Below, one piece after another: positions 35,903 to 44,481 of a stretch of 44,481 nt of DNA. A program made the translations under genes and the position numbers. The stretch comes from Methylotenera sp. (lineage in GTDB: Bacteria; Pseudomonadota; Gammaproteobacteria; Burkholderiales; Methylophilaceae). The notes below the pieces were generated by a model, which did no database searches, had not been told where the DNA came from, and saw nothing but the letters and a program-made list of their open reading frames with translations. The stretch spans positions 1-44,481 of the forward strand of contig JAUSAG010000002.1 in assembly GCA_030652995.1 (NCBI GenBank), written 5' to 3'. The stretch's first letter is position 1. Every line of letters begins with the position of its first letter.

Positions 35903-37549
35903 ATGCACTCACCATTTAACGAATTTGCTCTACTACTCGCGATTACCGCTGCCATAGGCATAGTGGCGGTGCGCTTTCGTCAGCCACTGATCCTAGTTTA
36001 TATCATTGTCGGTATCGTGGCCGGGCCCATGGTACTGGGTTGGATTACGATGCATGATCCGCTGGAACTGCTCGCGCAGATCGGCGTAGCTGTGTTGTTG
36101 TTCACGGTAGGTCTCAAACTTGACTTGCATCTGGTGCGCCGATTAGGTCCTGTAGCTTTGGCTACGGGGCTTGGGCAACTTATGTTCACCATCCTGTTTG
36201 GCTATCTGCTTGGCATGGCCTTGGGCATGAATCATCTTAAAGCGCTCTATGTGGCGATTGCGCTAACTTTCTCAAGCACCATTATTATCATCAAGTTACT
36301 GTCGGATAAGCGTGAACTGGATTCACTGCACGGCCGCATCGCCGTTGGCTTTCTGATTGTTCAGGACATTGCGGTGGTTATCGCCATGATGGCCATGAGC
36401 ACACTGAACATGGGTAGTGGGTCAGGCGTGGTCGAAACACTGGGAATCATCGTATTGAAGCTTGCTGCTGCTGGCTTGTTGATGGCTCTCATCATGCGTT
36501 ATGTATTGCCACGCTTACTTGATTTGGTGGCGCGCTCACAAGAACTTATGCTCTTATTTGCCATTGCCTGGGGCATCGCACTGGCTACCTTGGGCGAAAC
36601 ATTGGGCTTCAGTAAAGAGGTCGGTGCTTTTCTGGCCGGATTCTCACTCGCCTCCTCGCCCTATCGAGATACGATGAGCAGTCGACTTAACCCTGTGCGG
36701 GATTTTCTGTTGCTGTTCTTCTTCCTCGATTTAGGTGCTAGGCTCGAATTTCATACCATTGATGGACAAATCGGTGATGCGATACTGCTGTCTGCCTTTG
36801 TGCTGATAGGCAATCCGCTGATTGTAATGGCGATTATGGGCTACATGGGCTATCGCAAACGTACTGGTTTTATGGCAGGGCTCACCGTGGCGCAGATTTC
36901 AGAGTTCTCAATTGTTTTTGTGGCCATGGGCGTCACCTTGGGACACGTCGGCGACGATGCGCTGGGACTAGTGACACTGATAGGTTTAATAACTATTAGT
37001 GTTTGCACCTATATGGTACTGCAAGCGCACCCCCTGTACGAACATATCAAGCCCTGGCTGAGCTGGGTTGAGCGCAAAATACCGTTCCGCGAGCAAGTGT
37101 CGGCAGATACCCTTAAAATTGATCCCGAGATCATCATTATCGGAATGGGGCGCTACGGCGGGCAGTTGGGGCAGTGCCTACACAAAGATGGTGTGCGTGT
37201 GTTGGGCGTTGACTTTGACCCGGAACGCGTGCGCGAATTGCGCCAGCACGGTTTACAGATGGCGTTTGGCGATGTCGAAAATACCGAAATCGCAGATATA
37301 CTCCCACTTGGAGAAGCCCGCTGGGTGGTTAGCACACTGCCTGACAAAGGTCTTAGTCATACCTTGATTGCTAGTCTACGCCAGCATGGCTATACCGGAT
37401 CAGTCGCAGTAGTCGCGCATGCAAATGAAGATGTGCACGGGTTGAAGCAGGCTGGTGCAACGACCGTATTCTTACCATATGCTGACGCCACCGAGTTTGC
37501 AGCAGAAACCCTTTATCAAAGCTTAAAAGGAAAGGAATCTTCGACATGA
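35903..37549 (+). CDS. CPA2-family cation:proton antiporter with C-terminal TrkA-N domain (Kef-like)
   Basis: The 548-residue protein has an N-terminal antiporter domain of about twelve helices (residues 1-390), with the family segments GIVAGPMVLGW, FSSTIIIIKLLSD, FLIVQDIAVVIAM and GAFLAGFSLASSPY. A Rossmann-like TrkA-N/RCK domain follows, with IIIGMGRYGGQLG and the acidic strand end VLGVDFDPE. Kef/YbaL-type proteins exchange K+ or Na+ for H+ under nucleotide or redox control. The QD motif of the transport domain is kept (IVQDIAV). The last 4 bases overlap the universal stress gene, indicating coupling. Confidence 0.9.
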   Translation: MHSPFNEFALLLAITAAIGIVAVRFRQPLILVYIIVGIVAGPMVLGWITMHDPLELLAQIGVAVLLFTVGLKLDLHLVRRLGPVALATGLGQLMFTILFGYLLGMALGMNHLKALYVAIALTFSSTIIIIKLLSDKRELDSLHGRIAVGFLIVQDIAVVIAMMAMSTLNMGSGSGVVETLGIIVLKLAAAGLLMALIMRYVLPRLLDLVARSQELMLLFAIAWGIALATLGETLGFSKEVGAFLAGFSLASSPYRDTMSSRLNPVRDFLLLFFFLDLGARLEFHTIDGQIGDAILLSAFVLIGNPLIVMAIMGYMGYRKRTGFMAGLTVAQISEFSIVFVAMGVTLGHVGDDALGLVTLIGLITISVCTYMVLQAHPLYEHIKPWLSWVERKIPFREQVSADTLKIDPEIIIIGMGRYGGQLGQCLHKDGVRVLGVDFDPERVRELRQHGLQMAFGDVENTEIADILPLGEARWVVSTLPDKGLSHTLIASLRQHGYTGSVAVVAHANEDVHGLKQAGATTVFLPYADATEFAAETLYQSLKGKESST

Positions 37550-38430
37550 AACACATTTTTGTGGCTACAGATTTTAGCAAAACCGCAGCTTTTGCCGTAC
37601 AACGAGCAGCTATGCTAGCGGCAGAACATGGCGCCGAGCTGACACTCCTGCATGTGGTGAGCAACTCGGCGCTAGCGCGTTTGCGGCAGCTATTGCTGCA
37701 GGATAGCGCCCCTACTGATGCAGACTTGCTTGCAAGTTTCGAAGCGGAATTACAACAAATCGCCGATAATTTAGGCAAAATACATAACATTATCGTTCAT
37801 ACGCGCCTGATAACAGGGAATCCGCATGACGACATTGCACGAATTGCTAACGAAGCGCGTGCTGACCTTATGGTAGTGGGCGCTGCAGGTACAGCTTTGC
37901 GTCAGTTTTTCTTGGGCGCGACAGCCGTGGCTATCATCAGCGAAGCGCAACAACCCGTCTTGGTGATACGGCAAGCACCGCAGACGCCGTATCAGCGGGT
38001 GATGGCGGCGCTTGATCTTTCGCCTGCTTCAAGTGATGTAGTAGGTCTTGCTTGCCGCGTTGCTCCGCAAGCCGATCTCATTCTAGCGCATGCTTTTACG
38101 GTAGAGTTCGAGAGCAAGCTACGGTATATCGGCGCCACAGAGCAAGACATCCAGCAATATCGGCAGGATGCCCGTAACCATGCACAGAGCCAAATGCAAA
38201 TTCTGGCATATAGCTTACCAGCAGAAACAATGAAAACCTATCGCTTAGAACATGGCTTTCCTGAAGATATTCTGCCAGCACTGGTTCAGGAGGTCGGTGC
38301 AAATTTGCTTGTAGTCGGCAAACACGACACTTCAGAAGTAGAAGAGCTACTCCTCGGTAGCGTGACCAGGCACTTGTTGTTTGAAGTTACTTGCGATGTA
38401 CTGGTATTACCCGCGAGCTTGAAGACATGA
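37546..38430 (+). CDS. Tandem-domain universal stress protein
   Basis: The 294-residue protein holds two UspA domains (about 1-145 and 147-294). The first has the ATP-type loop VVGAAGTALRQFFLGAT. The second has VVGKHDTSEVEELLLGSVTRHLL, in which the second glycine of the usual GxxG is lost. It starts MKHIFVATDFSKTA. Such proteins respond to energy or oxygen stress and often regulate a membrane partner encoded beside them; here that would be the CPA2 antiporter whose gene it overlaps (ATGA). Confidence 0.92.
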   Translation: MKHIFVATDFSKTAAFAVQRAAMLAAEHGAELTLLHVVSNSALARLRQLLLQDSAPTDADLLASFEAELQQIADNLGKIHNIIVHTRLITGNPHDDIARIANEARADLMVVGAAGTALRQFFLGATAVAIISEAQQPVLVIRQAPQTPYQRVMAALDLSPASSDVVGLACRVAPQADLILAHAFTVEFESKLRYIGATEQDIQQYRQDARNHAQSQMQILAYSLPAETMKTYRLEHGFPEDILPALVQEVGANLLVVGKHDTSEVEELLLGSVTRHLLFEVTCDVLVLPASLKT

Positions 38431-38514
38431 AGTCTGACATCAGTCATTAAAGTACTTGAAACAGCCGTTCACTCAGCAATATCGTCACCGTCCTTCAGGC
38501 CAGTGGATTTAATT

Positions 38515-38612
38515 ATGGAAGAGGTGCACCCTCCTTCCATACCACGCCTTTATAAAACCCCAGCCTTCAGGCTGGGGCTAGGTGCTACTTCCGCCCTAAA
38601 GGGCGGGGTTTT
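38515..38612. mobile_element. Hairpin cluster resembling an orphan IS200/IS605 right end
   Basis: Three nested or adjacent hairpins occur. One has ATGGAAG (38515-38521) pairing with CTTCCAT (38534-38540). A second has CCCCAGCC-TTCA-GGCTGGGG (38558-38577), and a third CCGCCC-TAAA-GGGCGG (38591-38606). AAAACCCC at 38554-38561 and GGGGTTTT at 38605-38612 are also exact complements, closing a larger cruciform. G+C-rich tetraloop hairpins like GCCCTAAAGGGC are common at right ends of tnpB-bearing IS605 elements and in their guide RNAs. No tnpB lies beside it, so it may be a solo end. Alternatively it is a terminator after the stress-protein gene, since a T-run follows. Confidence 0.5.
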
Positions 38613-38634
38613 AATCTTGCAAGGAACTGGGTAA

Positions 38635-40338
38635 ATGGAACATCTCGCACAAATCCTCCTGCTTCTAAGCGTCACCGTTGCCGTTGTACTCACTTTCCAG
38701 CGCCTGCACATCCCTACCAGTCTAGGCTATTTACTGGTAGGGGTAATTCTTGGGCCTTATACAATCGGGCCAACCGTCAATGTGCCGGAGTTCAAGACCA
38801 TGGCGGAGTTTGGTGTGGTATTCCTATTATTTACGATCGGCCTAAATTTCTCTTTACCCCAGTTGCACGCACTTCGGCATCAGGTGCTTGGACTCGGTAG
38901 TGGCCAGGTGGCCTTCACAACCATCGTAGTCGGCGTAGTCTCTTGGTTGGCTGGACTGCCCGCAGCGGCGGCATTCGTAATTGGGGCCGTCTTTGCCCAG
39001 TCGTCCACCACCATCATCGGCAGCCAATTGACCGAGCAAAAGGAAGAAAGCTCACCACACGGCCGACTCGGGCTGGCGATGTCGGTGTTTCAAGACGTCA
39101 CGGCTGTGCCTTTTCTGGTGGTCATTCCCGTGCTGGGCATGGCGGTGGGCGCCGACCTATTGGCCATTGAGCTTGGATGGGCGATGGTCAAAGCCATGCT
39201 GGCGTTCGCGCTAGTGTTCTATATTGGTCGCTGGTTGCTACGCCCATTGTTTGAACTTGTCACTCGGCGCCATTCTGCCGAGGTGTTTACGCTGGCCGTG
39301 TTACTGGTGGCCTTATTTGCTGCCTGGACGACCTTCAGCCTTGGCCTATCTCTGGCATTCGGCGCGTTCCTAGCCGGGATGATGCTAGGCGAGACCGAGT
39401 TCCGTCATCAGGTGGAATCGAGCATTCGCCCCTTCCGTGACGTGCTGCTCGGTCTATTTTTTATCGGCATCGGCATGCTGTTTGAACCAGCTGCAATCCC
39501 TCGCATATGGCATTGGGCCTTGCTCGGCACACTGTTACTTCTAGTAAGTAAGATACTACTTGTCACGGCCATGGTGAAAAAGAGCGGCATCGATATACTG
39601 ACAGCGTGGCGCACGGGTTTGCTACTGGCAGTTGGCGGGGAGTTCGGCTTCGCCCTGCTGGCCATCGCACTCGACGCTAAGGTAATCGACTTAGATATAG
39701 GGCAGATCGCGCTAACCGCCATCCTATTCTCGATGATTGCGGGGGCCTTTCTCATCCGCTTCAATCATGCTATCGCTACTCGACTGGTAAGTGTCCACCA
39801 TGATGCGGAGCAGGCCATTGCCCATCAATTGACAGATGCGCCCGAGACGCAAGTCATTATTGCTGGTTATGGCCGTGTCGGCCATACGATTGCCGTGCTG
39901 CTGAAGGCCAGCAACGTGCCATTCGTGGCTTTTGACACCGACCCGAAACGGGTAGCGCAAGGGCGAGCTGATGGTCATCCGGTGCTGTATGGTGATATTT
40001 CCGATGCAGGTCTTCTATCGGCGGCTCATGTGGAGCGGGCCGCACTGGTTATCATGACGGTGGATGATCATGCCAACGCGCTGCGTAACGTTTCGGTTCT
40101 GCGAAGCTGTTGCCCGCACGTCCCCATCATCGCGCGGGCACGGGATCTTGAATCGAGCTCACTACTTATAAATGCCGGCGCGACTCACGCCTATCCAGAA
40201 GCGATTGAAGCTAGCTTGCGACTTGGAGCAACAGCGCTACGTATGCTGTCTATTCCGACCGATGATATTGACAGCATGCTCCAGAATGTTCGCGATTGCG
40301 ACTACAAGCCCGTACTGGAACAGGCGTTGGATAAATAA
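38635..40338 (+). CDS. Second CPA2-family antiporter with TrkA-N domain (YbaL/Kef-like)
   Basis: The 567-residue protein has the same plan as the gene at 35903 but a different sequence: GYLLVGVILGPYTIGP, FAQSSTTIIGSQLTEQ, FQDVTAVPFLVVIPV, LAFGAFLAGMMLGETEF, then VIIAGYGRVGHTI and VAFDTDPKRV of the TrkA-N domain. The QD pair is present. AAGGA lies 9 bases before the ATG. Codons are visibly richer in G and C at third positions than in flanking genes, and it begins 22 bases after the IS605-like hairpins, suggesting acquisition. The ion (K+ or Na+ against H+) is unknown. Confidence 0.9.
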   Translation: MEHLAQILLLLSVTVAVVLTFQRLHIPTSLGYLLVGVILGPYTIGPTVNVPEFKTMAEFGVVFLLFTIGLNFSLPQLHALRHQVLGLGSGQVAFTTIVVGVVSWLAGLPAAAAFVIGAVFAQSSTTIIGSQLTEQKEESSPHGRLGLAMSVFQDVTAVPFLVVIPVLGMAVGADLLAIELGWAMVKAMLAFALVFYIGRWLLRPLFELVTRRHSAEVFTLAVLLVALFAAWTTFSLGLSLAFGAFLAGMMLGETEFRHQVESSIRPFRDVLLGLFFIGIGMLFEPAAIPRIWHWALLGTLLLLVSKILLVTAMVKKSGIDILTAWRTGLLLAVGGEFGFALLAIALDAKVIDLDIGQIALTAILFSMIAGAFLIRFNHAIATRLVSVHHDAEQAIAHQLTDAPETQVIIAGYGRVGHTIAVLLKASNVPFVAFDTDPKRVAQGRADGHPVLYGDISDAGLLSAAHVERAALVIMTVDDHANALRNVSVLRSCCPHVPIIARARDLESSSLLINAGATHAYPEAIEASLRLGATALRMLSIPTDDIDSMLQNVRDCDYKPVLEQALDK

Positions 40339-40483
40339 GTTTCAAGCTTAGTTCGATGCTGTACTGATGCGTTTAGATAATTTATAGAAGTGCCCTTTGG
40401 TAGGTAAACACGACAACACTGGAACGGACTTGAATTAACATTTGATTGTTTTAACATCTACTTAATTTGAAAGATTAACAACT

Positions 40484-43174
40484 ATGACATTTCATACATT
40501 AAAAGAATCTAAAACATGGCACACCATGCCACCTGAAGCCGCTTCTGCTGCATTAGAAGTTGTGCCCGCTCGCGGCCTGAGTGAAGCTCAAGCCACTGAG
40601 CGCCTGCAAAAGTTTGGCGAAAACAAGTTAATTGAAGCGGCTCCACGCCCGCTTTGGCTGAAATTCTTTGACCAATTCAAAAACTTTTTGGTGATAGTTC
40701 TTCTGTTTGCGGCTGTACTGGCCTGGGCAATTGGTGATTTGAAAGATGCCGTTGTTATTCTGATTGTCGTATTATTTAACGCGGCACTCGGTTTTTATCA
40801 GGAGCATCGGGCAGAGCGTACGCTGGCAGCTTTGAAAAGCATGCTCGCCGCACATGCGCGCGCGCGGCGTGATGGTCAAATCATTGAGCTTGACGCTACG
40901 CAACTAGTTCCAGGCGACATCGTGTTACTGGAGGCAGGCGACCGCATCCCTGCTGATGGACGCTTGCTGGCTGCGCATAATCTTGAAGTTGAAGAGGCAG
41001 CATTGACTGGAGAATCTCATGCTGTAGGCAAGTCAATAACAACGCTAGATCAGGCAGAGCTACCACTAGGTGACCGAATTAACCTGCTTTACATGAACAC
41101 GGTGCTGACACGAGGGCGTGCAGAATTGCTGATCACCGCGACTGGTATGCGTACCGAGATGGGTAAACTGGCAGGGATGATTGCCTCGGCGGAAGAAGGG
41201 GAAACGCCGTTACAAATACAACTCGATACCTTGGGTAAAAAACTCGCCGCTATCGCTGGTGTCATGGTAACGCTGATCTTTGCCTTAGACTTCTTGCGTG
41301 GCCAGCCTTGGGCAGAGGCCGCCATGACTGCTGTGGCATTAGCCGTTGCTGCCATTCCTGAAGGCCTGCCAGCGGTGGTCACGGTCACGCTCGCCATTGG
41401 CATGTGGCGCATGGCAAAAAACCGGGCGATTCTTAAAAAACTATCTGCCGTCGAAACGCTGGGTTCTACCACGGTGATTTGCTCTGACAAAACGGGTACG
41501 CTTACCATGAATCAGATGACTGCGCGCGCGGGTTGGTTTGCAGGTAGCCGTTTTACAGTCAGTGGCGAAGGCTATTTACCTAAAGGTGAAATCCTATTAG
41601 ACAACACTACACAAAATTTACGAACACTTCTTTTGCCTATGGCGCTTTGCACGGATTCTCGCGTGCGTGATGGTCAGCTTATCGGTGACCCCACCGAGGG
41701 TGCGTTGTGGGTGCTCACGCAAAAAGGTGGGCTTAACCCGGAGTACGAGCAGGAAGAGCAGCCACGTATTGCGGAAATTCCATTTGACTCTGCGCACAAG
41801 TTTATGGCGACATTTCATCATGCAGGTGAGGTAGTAGAGATGCTTATTAAAGGTGCACCTGATGTGTTATTAACGCATGCTAACGCCTGGCTTAGTGAGT
41901 CAACTGAAATACTTCTGGATGCAGAGATGCGTCAGAGCATTGAGGCTGAAAATGCACATCTTGCAAGCCAAGCTTTGCGTGTACTGGCAGTAGCGCAGCG
42001 CGTGATTCCTGCACGGGATTTTGATCCAGCAGGTGACCTCATGGCGTGGGCTTCTGATTGGACGTTTCTTGGGTTAGCTGGTTTGATGGATCCGCCGCGC
42101 CCTGAGGCGAAGCACGCTATTACGCATTGCAAGCAGGCAGGCATTCAGGTCAAAATGATTACTGGTGACCATAAAATTACTGCGGCGGCTATCGGGCTAG
42201 AACTTGGTCTGGATGGTGATGTGGTGAGTGGTGCGGAATTGGATCAAATGAGCGAGGCTGAACTTGCCAAGCGCATTGATGGTATCGCTATATTTGCCCG
42301 TGTTTCACCCGAGCACAAGGTTAAAATTGTCAATGCGCTCCGTGCGGATGGTCACATTACCGCCATGACGGGCGATGGCGTGAACGACGCGCCAGCGCTG
42401 AAAGCCGCCGACATCGGCGTAGCGATGGGCATTACGGGTACGGCAGTGACCAAGGAAGCCGCAACCCTGGTATTGACCGATGACAACTTTGCTACTATCG
42501 TCAAGGCCGTGGAAGAAGGTCGCGTAGTGTACGACAACATTATCAAGTTCGTGCGCTTTCAGCTATCTACTAACATCGGTGCGATTCTTACCGTGCTGGT
42601 AGCCACGCTACTAGGCATGCCCACGCCGTTTACCGCCATTCAGTTGCTGTGGGTCAACATTATCATGGATGGGCCGCCTGCAATGACACTTGGCATTGAA
42701 CCTGCCCGCCCAGGCATTATGCAAGATAAACCACGTCGGCAATCAGCGCAGATTCTCACATTGCCGCGACTCGGACGCCTAGTGGTATATGGTGCCACGA
42801 TGATGGCTGGTACTTTAGTCATGTTTCAATATGGATTAAACACGCAGAGCCCGACCTACGCACTAACGCTGGCCTTTACGACATTTGTGTTGTTTCAGTT
42901 CTTTAATGTATTTAATGCCCGTGCGGAACATGGCAGCATTTTTAATGCCAACTTCTTTAGTAATGGTAAGTTGTGGCTGGCTTTGATAGGTGTACTTGCC
43001 TTACAGATCATAGTAGTTCATTGGCAGCCTGCGCAAATAATTTTCGGCACAATAGATTTAGGCATGGAGGACTGGCTTTGGGCTACATTGGTAGCTTCAA
43101 GCGTGTTGTTGCTGGATGAAATGCGTAAGCTTGCCGTTAAATCGTTCTATTTGATGACTAAAGGGCGCACCTAA
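40484..43174 (+). CDS. P2-type cation ATPase, probably Ca2+-exporting
   Basis: The 896-residue protein has the phosphorylation site CSDKTGTLTMN (Asp335), PEGLPAVVTVTLA in helix 4, KGAPD in the nucleotide domain, TGDH and the hinge TGDGVNDAPALKAADIG. These place it with the P2A/P2B Ca2+ pumps. In helix 5 the sequence is NIGAIL, with Ala where SERCA has the site-I Glu, and helix 6 has VNIIMDG, keeping Asn and Asp but with Met for Thr. That matches single-Ca2+ pumps such as PMR1 or PMCA. It should remove Ca2+ (or Mn2+) from the cytoplasm using ATP. The gene stands alone with only weak GAAAGA before the ATG. Other divalent ions are possible. Confidence 0.9.
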   Translation: MTFHTLKESKTWHTMPPEAASAALEVVPARGLSEAQATERLQKFGENKLIEAAPRPLWLKFFDQFKNFLVIVLLFAAVLAWAIGDLKDAVVILIVVLFNAALGFYQEHRAERTLAALKSMLAAHARARRDGQIIELDATQLVPGDIVLLEAGDRIPADGRLLAAHNLEVEEAALTGESHAVGKSITTLDQAELPLGDRINLLYMNTVLTRGRAELLITATGMRTEMGKLAGMIASAEEGETPLQIQLDTLGKKLAAIAGVMVTLIFALDFLRGQPWAEAAMTAVALAVAAIPEGLPAVVTVTLAIGMWRMAKNRAILKKLSAVETLGSTTVICSDKTGTLTMNQMTARAGWFAGSRFTVSGEGYLPKGEILLDNTTQNLRTLLLPMALCTDSRVRDGQLIGDPTEGALWVLTQKGGLNPEYEQEEQPRIAEIPFDSAHKFMATFHHAGEVVEMLIKGAPDVLLTHANAWLSESTEILLDAEMRQSIEAENAHLASQALRVLAVAQRVIPARDFDPAGDLMAWASDWTFLGLAGLMDPPRPEAKHAITHCKQAGIQVKMITGDHKITAAAIGLELGLDGDVVSGAELDQMSEAELAKRIDGIAIFARVSPEHKVKIVNALRADGHITAMTGDGVNDAPALKAADIGVAMGITGTAVTKEAATLVLTDDNFATIVKAVEEGRVVYDNIIKFVRFQLSTNIGAILTVLVATLLGMPTPFTAIQLLWVNIIMDGPPAMTLGIEPARPGIMQDKPRRQSAQILTLPRLGRLVVYGATMMAGTLVMFQYGLNTQSPTYALTLAFTTFVLFQFFNVFNARAEHGSIFNANFFSNGKLWLALIGVLALQIIVVHWQPAQIIFGTIDLGMEDWLWATLVASSVLLLDEMRKLAVKSFYLMTKGRT

Positions 43175-43204
43175 AAAAGCAAGGATAAATCTTAATACAT
43201 GAAA

Positions 43205-43246
43205 TGGCCGTTTGCGTGTGTGATGCGGATGGAATACAAACGGCCA
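43205..43246. terminator. 10-bp inverted repeat after the P-type ATPase gene
   Basis: TGGCCGTTTG at 43205-43214 and its exact reverse complement at 43237-43246 flank a 22-base loop. GCGATTTTTAG follows about 10 bases later. Position, 31 bases after the ATPase stop, fits a terminator, though the T-run is displaced. It also marks the boundary to the decayed and mobile sequence that follows. Confidence 0.4.
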
Positions 43247-43264
43247 CGAAAAGGCGATTTTTAG

Positions 43265-43399
43265 TTGAGCATAGGTGTTTTCTCAAATAAACCATTAACG
43301 CTAGCAGTCGTTATTAGTTTCACGTTGCAAATGGCTACCATCTACGTGCCTGCATTTAACAGAATTGCGCGGAAATCTTTGCTATTTATGGCGGAGATG
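43265..43399 (+). pseudogene. Remnant of the C-terminal end of another P2-type ATPase
   Basis: A short frame reads GVFSNKPLTLAVVISFTL, QMATIYVPAFNRIARKS and LLFMAEM, the pattern of the last helices of Ca2+-type P-ATPases (FSNKxL...AVxxSxxLQxxxIYVPxLN). The only start codon is a TTG, right after a TAG, so nothing upstream is coding in this frame. The intact ATPase just upstream has its own, different version of this segment (NFFSNGKLWLALIGV), so the remnant comes from a second gene. The frame runs on without recognisable homology to 43468, overlapping the tnpB start. Confidence 0.65.
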
Positions 43400-43461
43400 A
43401 ATAGCGCGGATAACGAAGCTATCCCTTTACTTATTATGAAAGCAGTCTACAATAAGTCATC

Positions 43462-44481
43462 ATGTTAACCGCTACTAAAGTCAGAATCTACCCTAACAAG
43501 GCCCAAGCTGAGAAGTTGGCTAAAGCCTTTGGTTCTGCACGCTGGTACTGGAATAATAGTTTAGCCGAGACGCAGAAGGTGTTCGCAGAAACAGGTAAAG
43601 GCTTAGGTCAATACCAGTTAAACGCAAGACTGCCCAAGTTAAAAACAGAGGTTAAATGGCTGGGTGAAACACACAGCCAAGTGCTTCAATCAGTAAGCTT
43701 GCATCTTTCACGCGCTTTCGTGAGTTTCTTTGAGCGTCGTGCTCAATACCCACAGTTCAAGCATAAACAACGTAAGCAGTCGATACAGTACCCACAAGGG
43801 GCTAAAATTATAGACGGATGCAAAGTGTTCTTGCCTAAGATCGGTCACGTTAAAGCCGTCGTACACCGCGAAGTCACTGGCGTAATTAAGACGGTCACGG
43901 TGAGCCGCGATCCTAGTGGCAGTTATTTTGCCTCCATTCTGACAGAGAATGGACTTGAAGCGCCTGCAGAGTCGTTTGATGGAAAGATATTAGGTATCGA
44001 CGTTGGACTGACTGATTTAGCGGTCACGAGTGATGGTTCTAAATTCAACAATCCAAAACACTTACGTCAAGCACAGAAGAATTTAGCAAGAAAGCAGCAA
44101 CACTTAAGCCGTAAGGCGAAGGGAAGTAACACGCGCAACAAAGCACGATTGCTCGTGGCTAAAGCGCACGAGCGTGTCACTAATGCGCGTCAAGACTATT
44201 TGCATAAACTATCGACCCGGCTGGTGAACGAAAACCAAGTCATCGCTGTGGAAGATTTGCACGTCAAAGGCATGATGAAGAACCATAAGCTATCTCGCGC
44301 CATCGGCGATGCTGGTTGGGGTAGCTTCACCAATATGCTCAAGTACAAAACTGCGAGAGCAGGTAAAGGTTATATTGAAGTGAATCGCTTCTTTGCCAGT
44401 TCTAAAACCTGCTCATGCTGCTTACATGCGCAAGCACAAATGCCTTTAGAAATAAGAATGTGGACTTGTGACAAATGTGGC
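43462..44481 (+). mobile_element. tnpB: tnpB of an IS200/IS605-type element (3' end outside the window)
   Basis: The frame is open from ATG at 43462 to the window edge (340 codons). It starts MLTATKVRIYPNKAQAEKL with the N-terminal helix-turn-helix/WED pattern (ARWYWNNSLAETQ). RuvC-like motifs follow: GIDVGLTDLAVTSDG with the first catalytic Asp, and AVEDLHVKGMM with the catalytic Glu. The zinc-finger begins at SSKTCSCC and WTCDKCG; the third catalytic Asp would lie past the edge. TnpB proteins are RNA-guided nucleases that help IS200/IS605 elements persist. No tnpA is seen upstream, so it may be a tnpB-only (IS1341-like) element. No Shine-Dalgarno is visible. No internal stop or frameshift is seen. 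Confidence 0.9.

Overview
The window looks like the chromosome of an aerobic Gram-negative proteobacterium of moderate to low G+C. A betaproteobacterium close to the methylotrophic Methylophilaceae is my best guess. That rests on the overall gene set (a PQQ-type dehydrogenase, a ccoNOQP-G-H oxidase operon, a phosphoketolase/acetate kinase pair) and is inference, because no rRNA or other phylogenetic marker is present. I saw no rRNA, tRNA or CRISPR array.

Layout. (1) 287-14000, minus strand: a six-gene type I secretion locus. In transcription order it encodes a TolC-like outer membrane protein, a MotB/OmpA-like protein, an HlyD-like adaptor, a MotA/TolQ-like membrane protein, a giant RTX-repeat adhesin of about 2050 residues and its ABC exporter. 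The gene set matches the Salmonella SPI-4 Sii system (SiiA-F), in which a proton-channel-like pair accompanies an adhesin exporter. This is the most interesting system here. (2) 14234-20207: a copper ATPase, a DUF808 protein, a SemiSWEET, and a GDSL esterase lipoprotein in an operon with a PQQ-fold lipoprotein that appears to lack canonical catalytic residues. (3) 20525-25403: small envelope and stress proteins (EF-hand, two BON proteins, a phospholipase D/cardiolipin synthase-like lipoprotein, an Lmo0937-type peptide, a YqjD-type protein). (4) 25515-30986: a decayed Crp/Fnr-type regulator gene beside a complete cbb3 oxidase operon, ccoN-O-Q-P-G-H, with an FNR-type box upstream. (5) 31337-43174: phosphoketolase, acetate kinase and a cation exchanger in one overlapping operon, then a CPA2 antiporter overlapping a tandem universal stress protein, a second more G+C-rich CPA2 antiporter, and a Ca2+-type P-type ATPase. 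(6) 43175-44481: a decayed tail of a second P-type ATPase and the start of a tnpB gene that runs off the window.

How it fits together. Parts 4 and 5 read as low-oxygen and energy-stress equipment: a high-affinity oxidase, substrate-level ATP from acetyl phosphate, and ion-gradient upkeep. Part 1 is a surface-attachment module that may be energised by proton flow as well as by ATP. Part 5 carries signs of mobile-element activity: IS605-like hairpins at 38515-38612, a G+C shift, a broken ATPase gene, and tnpB at the edge.
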